A model generated the notes under the pieces. The model ran no database searches. It was given only the letters and a program-made list of their open reading frames with translations, and had not been told where the DNA came from. Position numbers and translations under genes: made by a program. Shown here piece by piece: positions 16,144 through 24,994 of a stretch of DNA of 64,000 bases (position 1 is its first letter; every line of letters starts with the position of its first letter). The stretch covers positions 1 through 64,000 of the forward strand of contig NZ_JAJFAU010000006.1 of assembly GCF_022614595.1 (NCBI RefSeq). Direction: 5' to 3'. The DNA is from Streptomyces sp. CNQ085 (lineage in GTDB: Bacteria > Actinomycetota > Actinomycetes > Streptomycetales > Streptomycetaceae).

Positions 16144-17100
16144 GTGCTCGTACTCGTCGCTCCCGGCCAGGGCGCCCAGACGCCCGGCTTCCTGACCCCT
16201 TGGCTCGAACTCCCCGGTGTGGCCGACCGGCTGCGTCAGTGGTCGGCGGCCATCGACCTGGACCTGGTGCACTACGGCACCGAGGCCGACGCCGAGCAGA
16301 TCCGCGACACGGCCGTGGCCCAGCCGCTGCTGGTGGCCGCGGGGCTGGTCTCCGCGCAGGCGCTGCTGGACGGTGTCCCGCTGGACTCCCTCGGCGCCGT
16401 CGCGGGCCACAGCGTGGGCGAGCTGACCGCCGCCGCGATCGGCGAAGTCCTCACTCCCGAGGCCGTGATGGCGCTGGTGCGCACCCGCGGCCGGGCGATG
16501 GCCGAGGCCGCGGCCGCCACCCCGACCGGTATGACCGCCGTCATCGGCGGCGACCCGGGGACGGTGACGGCTCGTCTGGAGAAGCTGGGGCTGACCGCGG
16601 CCAACGTCAACGGCGCCGGACAGATCGTCGCCGCCGGCACCATGGATCAGCTCGCCGCCCTGACCGAGGAGAAGCCGGAGGGGGTGCGGATGGTCAAGGC
16701 GCTGTCCGTGGCGGGCGCCTTCCACACCCATCACATGGCCCCGGCCGTCGACGCGCTGGCGAAGGCCGTCGAGGGCGTGGCGCCCAAGGACCCGCGGGTG
16801 CCCCATGTCTCCAACCAGGACGGGCGGGCGGTCACCGACGGCGGCGAGGTCGTGCGGCGGCTGGTGCGGCAGGTAGCCGGGCCGGTCCGCTGGGACCTGT
16901 GCATGGAGACGTTCGAGGAGATGGGCGTCACCGCGCTGATCGAGGTGTGCCCCGGCGGCACCCTCACCGGTCTGGCCAGACGTGCCCTGCCGGGTGTGAG
17001 GACGCTGGCGCTGAAGACCCCCGAGCACCTCGACGCGGCCCGTGAGCTGATCGCCGAGCACGCCTCTCCCGCGGCCCAGCGGCCGGACAGCAGTCGATAG
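16144..17100 (+). CDS. fabD: Malonyl-CoA:ACP malonyltransferase
   Basis: This 318-residue protein transfers malonyl from CoA to ACP, supplying the extender unit for type II fatty-acid synthesis. It has the GQGAQ oxyanion loop at residues 8-12, nucleophile AGHSVGE (Ser90), and GAFHTHHM near 195-205 with the catalytic His. GTG 16144 is chosen (MLVLVAPGQGAQ) because AGAGAG at 16131-16136 has proper spacing; GTG 16138 is too close. First gene of the fas operon, 14 bp before fabH. Confidence 0.96.
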   Translation: MLVLVAPGQGAQTPGFLTPWLELPGVADRLRQWSAAIDLDLVHYGTEADAEQIRDTAVAQPLLVAAGLVSAQALLDGVPLDSLGAVAGHSVGELTAAAIGEVLTPEAVMALVRTRGRAMAEAAAATPTGMTAVIGGDPGTVTARLEKLGLTAANVNGAGQIVAAGTMDQLAALTEEKPEGVRMVKALSVAGAFHTHHMAPAVDALAKAVEGVAPKDPRVPHVSNQDGRAVTDGGEVVRRLVRQVAGPVRWDLCMETFEEMGVTALIEVCPGGTLTGLARRALPGVRTLALKTPEHLDAARELIAEHASPAAQRPDSSR

Positions 17101-17114
17101 GAGCTTGCGAGAGC

Positions 17115-18119
17115 ATGACCGCGAAGATCAGGCCCGCGAAGGGCGCACCGTACGCGCGCATCCTCGGCGTCGGCGGCTACCGTCCGACCCGCGTGGTGCC
17201 CAACGAGGAGATCCTCAAGCACATCGACTCGTCCGACGAGTGGATCCGCTCCCGTTCGGGCATCACCACCCGGCACTGGGCCGGCCCGGAGGAGACCGTC
17301 GCCGAGATGACGCTCGCCGCGGCGGGCAAGGCCATCGCGGACGCGGGGGTCACTCCCGAGCAGATCGGCGCGGTCGTGATCTCGACCGTCTCCCACTTCA
17401 AGCAGACGCCCTCGATCGCCACCGAGATCGCCCACCGGCTGGGCACCGGCAAGGCCGCCGCGTTCGACATCTCGGCGGCCTGCGCGGGCTTCGGCTACGG
17501 ACTGACCATCGCCAAGGGCCTGGTGGTGGAGGGCAGCGCGGAGCACGTGCTGGTAGTCGGTGTCGAACGGCTGTCGGACCTGACGGACCTGACGGACCGC
17601 ACCACCGCCTTCCTCTTCGGCGACGGCGCCGGGGCGGTCGTCGTCGGCCCGTCCGAGGAACCCGCCATCGGTCCCGCGGTATGGGGTTCGGAGGGCGACA
17701 AGGCGGATGTCATCGCGCAGACGGTGCCGTGGGACGAGTACCGCGAGGGCACGGTCGAGAAGTTCCCGGCGCTCCGCCAGGAAGGCCAGACGGTCTTCCG
17801 CTGGGCCGTCTTCGAGATGGCCAAGGTCGCCCAGCAGGCGCTGGAGGCGGCCGGGATCACCGCCGACGACCTGGACGTCTTCATCCCGCACCAGGCCAAC
17901 ATGCGGATCATCGACTCGATGGTGAAGACCCTCAAACTGCCGGAGCACGTCACGGTCGCCCGCGATGTGGAGACCACCGGCAACACCTCGGCCGCCTCCA
18001 TCCCGCTCGCCATGGAGCGGCTGCTGGCGACCGGGCAGGCGAGGAGCGGCGACACCGCACTCGTCATCGGCTTCGGGGCGGGTCTCGTCTACGCGGCGAC
18101 GGTCGTTACCCTCCCATAG
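17115..18119 (+). CDS. fabH: Beta-ketoacyl-ACP synthase III
   Basis: This 334-residue enzyme condenses a short acyl-CoA with malonyl-ACP to start fatty-acid chains, and in Streptomyces accepts branched starters. The catalytic triad is visible as Cys123 (SAACAGFGYG), His259 (IPHQANMR) and Asn290 (TTGNTSAAS). The glycine-rich GDGAGAVVV motif is near 169. AGGAG of the ribosome-binding site overlaps the fabD stop. Translationally close to fabD and followed by acpP after 71 bp. Confidence 0.97.
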   Translation: MTAKIRPAKGAPYARILGVGGYRPTRVVPNEEILKHIDSSDEWIRSRSGITTRHWAGPEETVAEMTLAAAGKAIADAGVTPEQIGAVVISTVSHFKQTPSIATEIAHRLGTGKAAAFDISAACAGFGYGLTIAKGLVVEGSAEHVLVVGVERLSDLTDLTDRTTAFLFGDGAGAVVVGPSEEPAIGPAVWGSEGDKADVIAQTVPWDEYREGTVEKFPALRQEGQTVFRWAVFEMAKVAQQALEAAGITADDLDVFIPHQANMRIIDSMVKTLKLPEHVTVARDVETTGNTSAASIPLAMERLLATGQARSGDTALVIGFGAGLVYAATVVTLP

Positions 18120-18190
18120 CCGGATGTTCCGCACCGCAGTACACCGGACCACAACCCACCACGCGTAACACGACACGAAGGAGCGCCACC

Positions 18191-18439
18191 ATGGCCGCCA
18201 CCAAGGAAGAGATCGTCGAGGGTCTCGCCGAGATCGTCAACGAGATCGCCGGCATCCCGACCGAGGACGTCCAGCTGGACAAGTCCTTCACCGACGACCT
18301 GGACGTCGACTCGCTGTCCATGGTCGAGGTCGTCGTCGCCGCCGAGGAGCGCTTCGGCGTCAAGATCCCGGACGACGACGTCAAGAACCTCAAGACCGTC
18401 GGCGACGCGGTGGACTACATCCTCAACCACCAGGACTGA
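18191..18439 (+). CDS. acpP: Acyl carrier protein
   Basis: This 82-residue acidic protein has the 4'-phosphopantetheine attachment site DVDSLSM at Ser41, the expected four-helix arrangement and C-terminal DAVDYILNHQD. It carries acyl intermediates between FabD, FabH and FabF. Ribosome-binding site GAAGGAG precedes ATG 18191 at ideal spacing, appropriate for an abundant protein. Confidence 0.98.
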   Translation: MAATKEEIVEGLAEIVNEIAGIPTEDVQLDKSFTDDLDVDSLSMVEVVVAAEERFGVKIPDDDVKNLKTVGDAVDYILNHQD

Positions 18440-18527
18440 CCGGTCCGCACGCCCGTCGAAGCGTTTGTCGCCACCCGTCCAGCGGTGGCGGGATACCCGC
18501 ACTTCCCCTACCAGTGGAGAAATTCCT

Positions 18528-19790
18528 GTGAACGCGACCCACCACACCGTGGTCGTCACCGGTATCGGCGCAACCACACCGCTGGGTGGCGACAGCGCAT
18601 CGACGTGGGAGGGCCTGCTCGCCGGCCGCTCCGGGGTCAGGGCCTTGGAGCAGGAGTGGGCGGCCGGACTGCCCGTGAGGATCGCCGCGCGGGCGGCGGT
18701 CGACCCCTCCGATGTCCTGCCCCGCCCGCTCGCCCGCAAGCTGGACCGCTCGGCGCAGTTCGCGCTGATCGCGGCCCGCGAGGCGTGGGCGGACGCCGGC
18801 TACGAGGGCAGGGCCGGGGAGAACGGGCAGGTGGACCCGGGCCGGCTCGGCACCGTCGTCGCCTCCGGCATCGGCGGCGTCACCACCCTGCTCGACCAGT
18901 ACGACGTCCTCAAGGAGAAGGGTGTCCGGCGCGTCTCCCCGCACACCGTGCCGATGCTGATGCCCAACGGCCCCTCGGCCAACGTGGGCCTGGAGGTGGG
19001 CGCCCAGGCGGGCGTGCACGCTCCGGTCAGCGCCTGCGCCTCGGGCGCCGAGGCGGTGGGATACGCCGTGGAGATGATCCGCACCGGGCGCGCCGACGTG
19101 GTCGTCGCCGGCGGCACCGAGGCGGCGATCCACCCGCTGCCCATCGCGGCGTTCGCCAACATGATGGCGCTGTCGAAGAACGAGGGGGACCCCGCGAAGG
19201 TCTCGCGCCCCTACGACAAGGCCCGCGACGGCTTCGTGCTCGGCGAGGGCGCGGGCGTCGTGGTACTGGAGTCGGCCGAGCACGCGGCCCGGCGCGGCGC
19301 CAGGGTCTACTGCGAGGTGCTGGGGCAGGGGCTGTCCGCGGACAACCACCACATCGCACAGCCCGAGCCGGGCGGACGGGGCATCGCCGACGCCCTGCAG
19401 GGCCTGCTGGAGAGCACCCGTCTCAACCCCTCGGAGATCGCGCACCTCAACGCGCACGCCACCTCCACCCCGCAGGGCGACGTCGCCGAGATCAAGGCGC
19501 TGCGCAAGGTGCTGGGCTCCGACCTGGACCACGTCGCCATCTCCGCCACCAAGTCCATGACCGGCCACCTGCTGGGCGGCGCGGGCGGCATCGAGACGGT
19601 GGCGACGGTGCTGGCACTGCACCACCGCACGGCCCCGCCGACCATCAACGTCGACGAGCTGGACGAGGAGATCGACGCCGACATCGTGGCCGGCGGACCG
19701 CGCCCGCTGGGCGAGGGGCCGCTGGTGGCGATCAACAACTCCTTCGGCTTCGGCGGCCATAACGTCGTCGTGGCCTTCCGCACCGCCTGA
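18528..19790 (+). CDS. fabF: Beta-ketoacyl-ACP synthase II
   Basis: This 420-residue elongating condensing enzyme has the Cys-His-His triad: Cys170 (VSACASGAEA), His310 (LNAHATSTPQGD) and His347 (KSMTGHLLGG). The start is GTG 18528 behind GTGGAGA; the frame is open upstream but unrelated. Last gene of the fas operon, followed by a two-part terminator hairpin at 19820-19862. The order fabD-fabH-acpP-fabF is the Streptomyces one. Confidence 0.97.
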   Translation: MNATHHTVVVTGIGATTPLGGDSASTWEGLLAGRSGVRALEQEWAAGLPVRIAARAAVDPSDVLPRPLARKLDRSAQFALIAAREAWADAGYEGRAGENGQVDPGRLGTVVASGIGGVTTLLDQYDVLKEKGVRRVSPHTVPMLMPNGPSANVGLEVGAQAGVHAPVSACASGAEAVGYAVEMIRTGRADVVVAGGTEAAIHPLPIAAFANMMALSKNEGDPAKVSRPYDKARDGFVLGEGAGVVVLESAEHAARRGARVYCEVLGQGLSADNHHIAQPEPGGRGIADALQGLLESTRLNPSEIAHLNAHATSTPQGDVAEIKALRKVLGSDLDHVAISATKSMTGHLLGGAGGIETVATVLALHHRTAPPTINVDELDEEIDADIVAGGPRPLGEGPLVAINNSFGFGGHNVVVAFRTA

Positions 19791-19819
19791 GGCTGCCTGG
19801 CGCGACAGGCTCGCACACC

Positions 19820-19862
19820 GCCGATGGGGCCCTCCGGACGATGTCCGGCGGGCCCCATCGGC
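19820..19862 (+). terminator. fas operon terminator
   Basis: A 13-bp perfect stem (19820-19832 with 19850-19862) encloses a second small stem, giving a long hairpin 30 bp after the fabF stop. The DUF3145 gene converges from the other side and ends at 19984; 19863-19983 shows nothing further. Confidence 0.9.
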
Positions 19863-19983
19863 GTCCGGGGAGGTCCGCGGGGCTCCGGAGAGGAGCGCGG
19901 CTCCGGAGGGCGGGGAGCGGAAACGGAGGCCGGGCCGGCGCGCAGGCGTCCGTGAGCCGTCACCGCGCCCGTCCGCGCCGGGA

Positions 19984-20478
19984 TCAGACCACCTGGTGCA
20001 GCCAGCGCACCGGGGCGCCCTCGCCCGCGTAGCGGAAGGGCTCCAGCTCGTCGTCCCAGGGCTTGCCGAGGAGTCTGGAGATCTCGGCCTCCAGCTCGGT
20101 CTCGCCGCGCGCGGCGCGGTCCACGGCGGCGCGCAGTCTGTCCTCGGGGATGAGGATGTCGCCGTGCATGCCGGTGACGGCGTGGAAGATGCCCAGCTCG
20201 GGGGTGGAGCTGTAGCGCTCGCCCTCGGCGGTGGAGCAGGGCTCGGAGGTGACCTCGAAGCGGAGCATGCGCCAGCCGCGCAGCGCGGAGGCGAGTTTGG
20301 AGGCGGTGCCCGGTTCGCCCTGCCAGGACAGCTCCGCGCGCCAGGTGCCCGGCGAGGCGGGCTGCTTGATCCAGTCGAGGCTGACGCGGGCGCCGAGCAC
20401 TCCCGCGACGGCCCATTCCACATGCGGGCACAGCGCGCGGGGGGCGGAGTGCACGTACAGAACTCCACGTGTCGTCAC
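19984..20478 (-). CDS. DUF3145 family protein
   Basis: This 164-residue actinobacterial protein of unknown function starts TTRGVLYVHSAPRALCPHVEWA and contains WRMLRFEVTSEPCSTAEGERYS and GIFHAVTGMHGDILIPEDRLR. It is conserved next to fabF in Streptomyces and mycobacteria, so a link to lipid metabolism is possible but unproven. Start GTG 20478 follows a perfect AGGAGG. No membrane segment or catalytic signature is evident. Confidence 0.92.
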   Translation of the reverse strand: MTTRGVLYVHSAPRALCPHVEWAVAGVLGARVSLDWIKQPASPGTWRAELSWQGEPGTASKLASALRGWRMLRFEVTSEPCSTAEGERYSSTPELGIFHAVTGMHGDILIPEDRLRAAVDRAARGETELEAEISRLLGKPWDDELEPFRYAGEGAPVRWLHQVV

Positions 20479-20820
20479 CGGGACCTCCTGTGTGGTTCGA
20501 GTGCGACCTTCCGTGGCGGCCTCGAATCCCTGCCGGCATTGCGCCGGGTCACCGGTTGACATCTTGCCCCGTCGGTCACGTGTCCTCCGGCTCCCGAAGT
20601 TACGAACAGTAAACACTATCCATGCTGATTCTCCCTAAAAGGGACAGCAAGTGACTCGATGTAATCTGTCAAACGTGTCCGGCGGCCATTTTCGGACCGT
20701 CACGGCAAAAGCTACCGTGCCGCGGCACCCATGGGGTGACGTACCGTCGGCCGGGGCGGTCAACCCACCCGTCCGAACCATCACCTCACCAGGACACCGG
20801 AAGGAACGGGGGGAGTACCC
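20479..20820. promoter_or_regulatory. Divergent promoter region, DUF3145 and GDSL lipase
   Basis: This 340-bp gap holds no gene. It includes the A/T-richest stretch nearby (about 20600-20665, for example GTAAACACTATCC and GTAATCTGTCAAACG), suitable for promoters in both directions. GGGGGGAG just before 20821 is the lipase ribosome-binding site. I cannot assign exact -35/-10 pairs. Confidence 0.4.
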
Positions 20821-21747
20821 GTGCGAGACGACACGCCGTCCGGCCGTCCGCCGGCGGGACGCGTACGCCGCGGGGGGCTGCTGCCCGCCGCCACCGTGGC
20901 CCTCGTCGTGTTCGCCGTGTCGTGCGGTGGCTCCGATGGTGGTGCGCCGCACTCCCGGGGCGCGCCCGCCGAGACCCGCCCCTCCCCCTCCCCATCACCC
21001 ACGTGGGATACCGGCCCCGATTCGCTGGCAGCCCTGGGCGACTCCATCACCCGCGCCTTCGACGCCTGTTCCCTGCTGGAGGACTGCCCGGAGGCGTCCT
21101 GGGCCACCGGCGCCTCCCCGGAGGTGGACAGCTTGGCGCGGCGGCTGGGCGTCCCCGCCGCCGCGGCCTGGAACCACGCGCGCTCCGGCGCCCTGATGGC
21201 CGAGCTGCCCGCCCAGGCGCGGAAGGCGGCGGCGCACCGGCCGGAGCTGGTGACGGTGCTGATCGGCGCGAACGACGCCTGCCGGCCGACGGTGGAACGG
21301 ATGACGCCGGTGGAGGAGTTCCGCGCCGGCTTCACCGAGGCGCTGCGCACCCTGCGCCGGTCATCGCCCAAGACCCAGGTGTACGTGGCCGGCGTACCCG
21401 ACCTGGAGCGGCTGTGGGAGCTGGGCCGGTCCCACCCGGTGGCCGCGCGGGTGTGGCAGCTGGGCATCTGCCCGTCGATGCTGGGCGGGGCGGGCGCCCC
21501 GGACACCGCGGCGGCGGCGGAGCGCCGGGCGAAGGTGTCGGCGCGGGTGGAGGCGTACAACGCCGCGCTGGCGGAGGTCTGCGAGCGCGCGGAGCGCTGC
21601 CGGCACGACGGAGGGGCGGTGCACGGCCACCGCTTCACCGCCCGCGAGCTGAGTTCCTGGGACTGGTTCCACCCCGGCCCGGAGGGCCAGCGCGTACTCG
21701 CCGAGATCGCCCACCGGCAGATCACCGCCGAGCCTCCGCCCGTCTGA
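20821..21747 (+). CDS. SGNH/GDSL hydrolase, probable lipoprotein
   Basis: This 308-residue secreted esterase or lipase has its catalytic blocks in order: GDS with Ser75 (LAALGDSIT), GAND near 150, and the Asp-His pair of DWFHPGPEG near 284. An N-terminal hydrophobic helix ends AVSC at Cys35, a plausible though atypical lipobox, followed by a Ser/Pro linker (PSPSPSP). This implies an exported, membrane-anchored enzyme. Start GTG 20821 follows GGGGGGAG. The substrate is unknown. Confidence 0.88.
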   Translation: MRDDTPSGRPPAGRVRRGGLLPAATVALVVFAVSCGGSDGGAPHSRGAPAETRPSPSPSPTWDTGPDSLAALGDSITRAFDACSLLEDCPEASWATGASPEVDSLARRLGVPAAAAWNHARSGALMAELPAQARKAAAHRPELVTVLIGANDACRPTVERMTPVEEFRAGFTEALRTLRRSSPKTQVYVAGVPDLERLWELGRSHPVAARVWQLGICPSMLGGAGAPDTAAAAERRAKVSARVEAYNAALAEVCERAERCRHDGGAVHGHRFTARELSSWDWFHPGPEGQRVLAEIAHRQITAEPPPV

Positions 21748-21859
21748 GCGGCGGAAACCGGCGTCCACTCCACTGACGGCGGTCGAGCCCCGTCATTACA
21801 TTCGCGCCAGCGTTTCGAACGTATAACGAAATATCGAACGCCAGAGAGGGGCGGCCGCT

Positions 21860-22807
21860 GTGCGCATCACCGGGGTCAGCACGCATGTCGTCGGCACTCC
21901 GTGGCGCAATCCGGCCTATGTCCGGGTACAGACCGAGGAGGGTCTCACCGGCGCCGGTGAGACCCGGATGCTCGGGCACACCGACGCCCTGGTCGGCTAT
22001 CTGCGCGAGGCCGAGGCGAACCACATCGCCGGATCCGATCCCTTCGCGGTCGAGGACCTGGTGCGGCGCATGAAGTACGGCGACTACGGGCGTGCCGGGG
22101 AGATCGTGATGTCCGGCATCGCCTGCCACCGCGTCAGCCAGGGCAGCGGCGTGTGGATGCTGACCGACGCCGAGATCTCCGAGATGGTCGGCGCCCGCGC
22201 CGAACGGAACGTGGAACCGTGCCTGTTAACCGGGCCGCGCGGCACCCGGGACGCCGACACCGGCACCCGCACGTCCTCCGGCGGCGCGGGGCTGCGCGCC
22301 CGCGGCCACGACACGCTAGCCGGGTGCGTCGAGGACGCCGTACGCGCCACCGAACTCGGTGTACGCTGCCTGCTGGTGGCCGACGAGAGCGTGCCGCACA
22401 CGCTGTACCGGCTGCGGACGCGCGGCGTCCTGCCCGCCGGCACCACCTTGAAGGTGTCGGCACTGATCGGCCCGGTGAACCCCGCCTCGCACGCCGTCTT
22501 CGAGCGGCTGGGCGCCGACTCGGTCAACGTGCCGTCCGGCCTGAGCGTGGAGCACCCGACCGGGATCCGCCGGGTCGGCCGCGCCCCGATGGACTTCCAC
22601 CTGGAGGCTTCCGACGACCTCGGCGGCTACGTGCGGATGACCGACGCCGTGCCGAAGGGCGACGAACCCGAGGTCAACGACACCGAGTCCTACGACAACG
22701 GCGTCAAGACCGTCCCGGCCTACCTGCTGGAGCCGGTCAGCATCGACGGATCCAACACGCAACTTCTCGTGGACGAGTGCTACTACACCGCCGACCAGCT
22801 CAAGTGA
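21860..22807 (+). pseudogene. Composite ORF of three gene pieces (enolase-superfamily, unknown, sugar-binding protein)
   Basis: This single open frame of 315 codons looks stitched from three genes. Codons 1-89 are the N-terminal capping domain of a mandelate racemase/enolase-superfamily enzyme (MRITGVSTHVVGTPWRN...YGDYGRAGEIVMSGIA), which stops short of the barrel. Codons ~95-260 belong to an unidentified alpha/beta enzyme (LGVRCLLVADES, FERLGADSVNVPSGLS). From about codon 262 the end matches the C-terminus of a sugar ABC-transporter binding protein ([29 protein letters not shown]). A TTA codon lies at 22226-22228. Boundaries are by eye. It could be translated as a chimera, but function is doubtful. 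Confidence 0.65.
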
Positions 22808-22841
22808 CTCGCGAGAGACCGTCGAGGAAAGTCATGAGCAC

Positions 22842-23009
22842 ATGAGCGGCCTTCTGGAAATGCGCTCGGTCATTAAGGTCATCAAGACCTTCCCCGGGGT
22901 CAGAGCGCTGTCCGGGGTCGACCTCACCGTCCGCCCCGGTGAGATCCACGCTGTCTGCGGGGAGAACGGGGCCGGCAGCGGGCGTACGAGCCGGAGGCGC
23001 TGCCGCTGA
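22842..23009 (+). pseudogene. Sugar ABC transporter ATPase stub
   Basis: The 55 codons begin like a ribose/xylose-type ABC ATPase ([40 protein letters not shown]) and break inside the Walker A loop: GENGAG is followed by SGRT instead of KST. The remainder of the roughly 500-residue protein is absent. It follows the sugar-binding-protein tail by 34 bp, as in an intact sugar ABC operon. Confidence 0.8.
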
Positions 23010-23080
23010 GCCTGTTCATCCTCAAGTGCGTGGCGGCGGTGGGATTCGATGTCTGGAACAAGAGGAAGGTGGGCTCGTGA
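22985..23080 (+). pseudogene. C-terminal tail of a sugar ABC permease
   Basis: In another frame, 22985-23080 encodes [19 protein letters not shown] followed by NKRKVGS and TGA, the last helix and cytoplasmic tail of a ribose/xylose-type permease. It is joined directly to the ATPase stub within Walker A, so at least one ATPase body and most of a permease have been lost. The next start codon overlaps its stop (GTGA at 23077-23080). Confidence 0.6.
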
Positions 23081-23317
23081 GCACCGGCAGACGCAGTGTG
23101 ATCGGCGCGGCTGCTGCGGCCGGACCGGCAGCAGCGGCATCTCGCCGTACTTGGCGGTGGTGTACGCGGGCGACTGTACCCGCACGTCCGGCACCCGCCC
23201 TCGGACGTGGAAGGCCGCCCCGGCGGCACCGGAGTGGCCTTCCTCACGCGTGCGTCGAGCGCGCCGCACAACTCACCGGTTCACACCTGGTCGTGCCCGG
23301 TCACGTCCGACCGCACC
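23077..23317 (+). pseudogene. Remnant of the next operon gene (N-terminal signal-like stub)
   Basis: GTG 23077 opens STGRRSVIGAAAAAGPAAAA, which resembles the start of a Tat-type signal peptide (R-R-S-V-I-G). It then degenerates without recognisable domain. From about 23150 to 23270 the minus strand reads more naturally (VPDVRVQSPAYTTAKYGE), hinting at a further stub in the opposite direction. No intact gene can be supported here before ohr. Confidence 0.35.
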
Positions 23318-23746
<429 letters not shown>

Positions 23747-23892
23747 GAGGATCCTCCTGTGTTGGACTGCGTGGACATGCATCGATTCACGTCGAAGTCA
23801 CCTGCGCGCGGTTCGCGGCGCCCGGCGCACCGAGGAAGGAACGCGGCCGGAGCACGCGGCCTCAAGAGCGCCCCGGCTCCTCCGGCGGCCCG

Positions 23893-24909
23893 TCAGCCGT
23901 CCAGGCTGACGACCATCTTTCCGACGTTCCGGCCGTGGAGCATGCCGAGGAAGGCGTCCACCGCGTTCTCGATGCCCTGGACGACCGTCTCGTGGTATTT
24001 CAGCTCCCCGGAGCGGATCCAGGCCGAGACCTCCTCGACGAACCGCGGCCGCAGATCCGAGTGGTCGCCCACGAGCATGCCCTGGATCCTCAGCCGCTTG
24101 CCGATCACCATCACGAGGTTACGCGGAGCCGCGGGCGGCTCGGTGGCGTTGTACTGGGCGATCATGCCGCAGACCACGACACGGCCGTGCGTCCTGAGCG
24201 AGCCGATCGCCGCCTCCAGGTGCTCACCGCCGACGTTGTCGAAGTAGACGTCGATCCCCTCGGGCGCGGCCTTCTCCAACTGCCGGGCCACCGGGCCGTT
24301 CTTGTAGTTGAAGGCGGCGTCGAAGCCGTACTCCCCGGTGAGGAGTGCGGCCTTCTCATCCGAGCCGGCGCTGCCGACGACGCGGGAAGCCCCCTTGAGC
24401 CGGGCGATCTGGCCGACCTGGCTGCCGACCGCTCCCGCCGCTCCCGAGACGAAGACGGCGTCACCCTCCTTGAAGGAGCCGACCTCCAGCAGTCCGGCGT
24501 AGGCGGTCAGCCCGGGCATGCCGAGCACCCCGAGATAGGTGGTCAGCGGCGCCAGTTCGGCGGAGACCTTCACCGCGCGCCCCGCCTCCAGCGTGGCGTA
24601 CTCGCGCCAGCCCAGGCCGTGCAGCACGTGGTCGCCCGGGGCGAACCCCTCGGCCTCGGAGGCGATGACGACGCCGACCGCCCCGCCGTCCATCGGCCGG
24701 TCCAGTTCGAACGGCGGGGTATAGGACTTGACGTCGTCCATCCTGCCCCGCATGTACGGGTCGACCGAGAGGTGGAGATTGCGCACCAGGATCTGACCGG
24801 CGGCCGGGGCTCGTACGGGGGCCTCGCGCAGCGCGAACCCCTCCGGCGACGGCCATCCCTGCGGGCGGGCGGTCAGGTGCCACTCACGTCCGGTGGCGGG
24901 CAAGGTCAT
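23893..24909 (-). CDS. NADP-dependent MDR-family oxidoreductase (CurA/PTGR-like)
   Basis: This 338-residue medium-chain reductase lacks zinc ligands. It has the N-terminal LSVDPYMRGRM block, the dinucleotide-binding GAAGAVGSQVGQIARLKGA around residue 150, and YFDNVGGEHLEAA near 225, matching the prostaglandin reductase/curcumin reductase group that reduces enone double bonds with NADPH. Start ATG 24909 has GGAGG at a 9-nt spacing. Divergent from the marR gene across 85 bp that include a perfect MarR-type operator, so it is probably induced by an electrophile or phenolic ligand. Confidence 0.92.
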   Translation of the reverse strand: MTLPATGREWHLTARPQGWPSPEGFALREAPVRAPAAGQILVRNLHLSVDPYMRGRMDDVKSYTPPFELDRPMDGGAVGVVIASEAEGFAPGDHVLHGLGWREYATLEAGRAVKVSAELAPLTTYLGVLGMPGLTAYAGLLEVGSFKEGDAVFVSGAAGAVGSQVGQIARLKGASRVVGSAGSDEKAALLTGEYGFDAAFNYKNGPVARQLEKAAPEGIDVYFDNVGGEHLEAAIGSLRTHGRVVVCGMIAQYNATEPPAAPRNLVMVIGKRLRIQGMLVGDHSDLRPRFVEEVSAWIRSGELKYHETVVQGIENAVDAFLGMLHGRNVGKMVVSLDG

Positions 24910-24928
24910 GGAAAACGCCTCCACATGC

Positions 24929-24941
24929 TTCAGATTCTGAA
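24929..24941. promoter_or_regulatory. Candidate MarR operator (TTCAGATTCTGAA)
   Basis: TTCAGA-T-TCTGAA is a perfect 13-bp palindrome midway between the divergent oxidoreductase (start 24909) and marR (start 24995). Size, symmetry and location are those of MarR-family operators. A second, looser dyad (GAAACA/TGTTTC, 24939-24963) overlaps it. Confidence 0.75.
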
Positions 24942-24982
24942 ACAATCATCCCCTCGATGTTTCATGTTGTCAAGCAAGTCGG

Positions 24983-24988
24983 TACTCT
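24983..24988 (+). promoter_or_regulatory. Leaderless -10 element of marR (TACTCT)
   Basis: TACTCT ends 6 nt before ATG 24995, with no ribosome-binding site in between. Confidence 0.6.
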
Positions 24989-24994
24989 GGGGTC

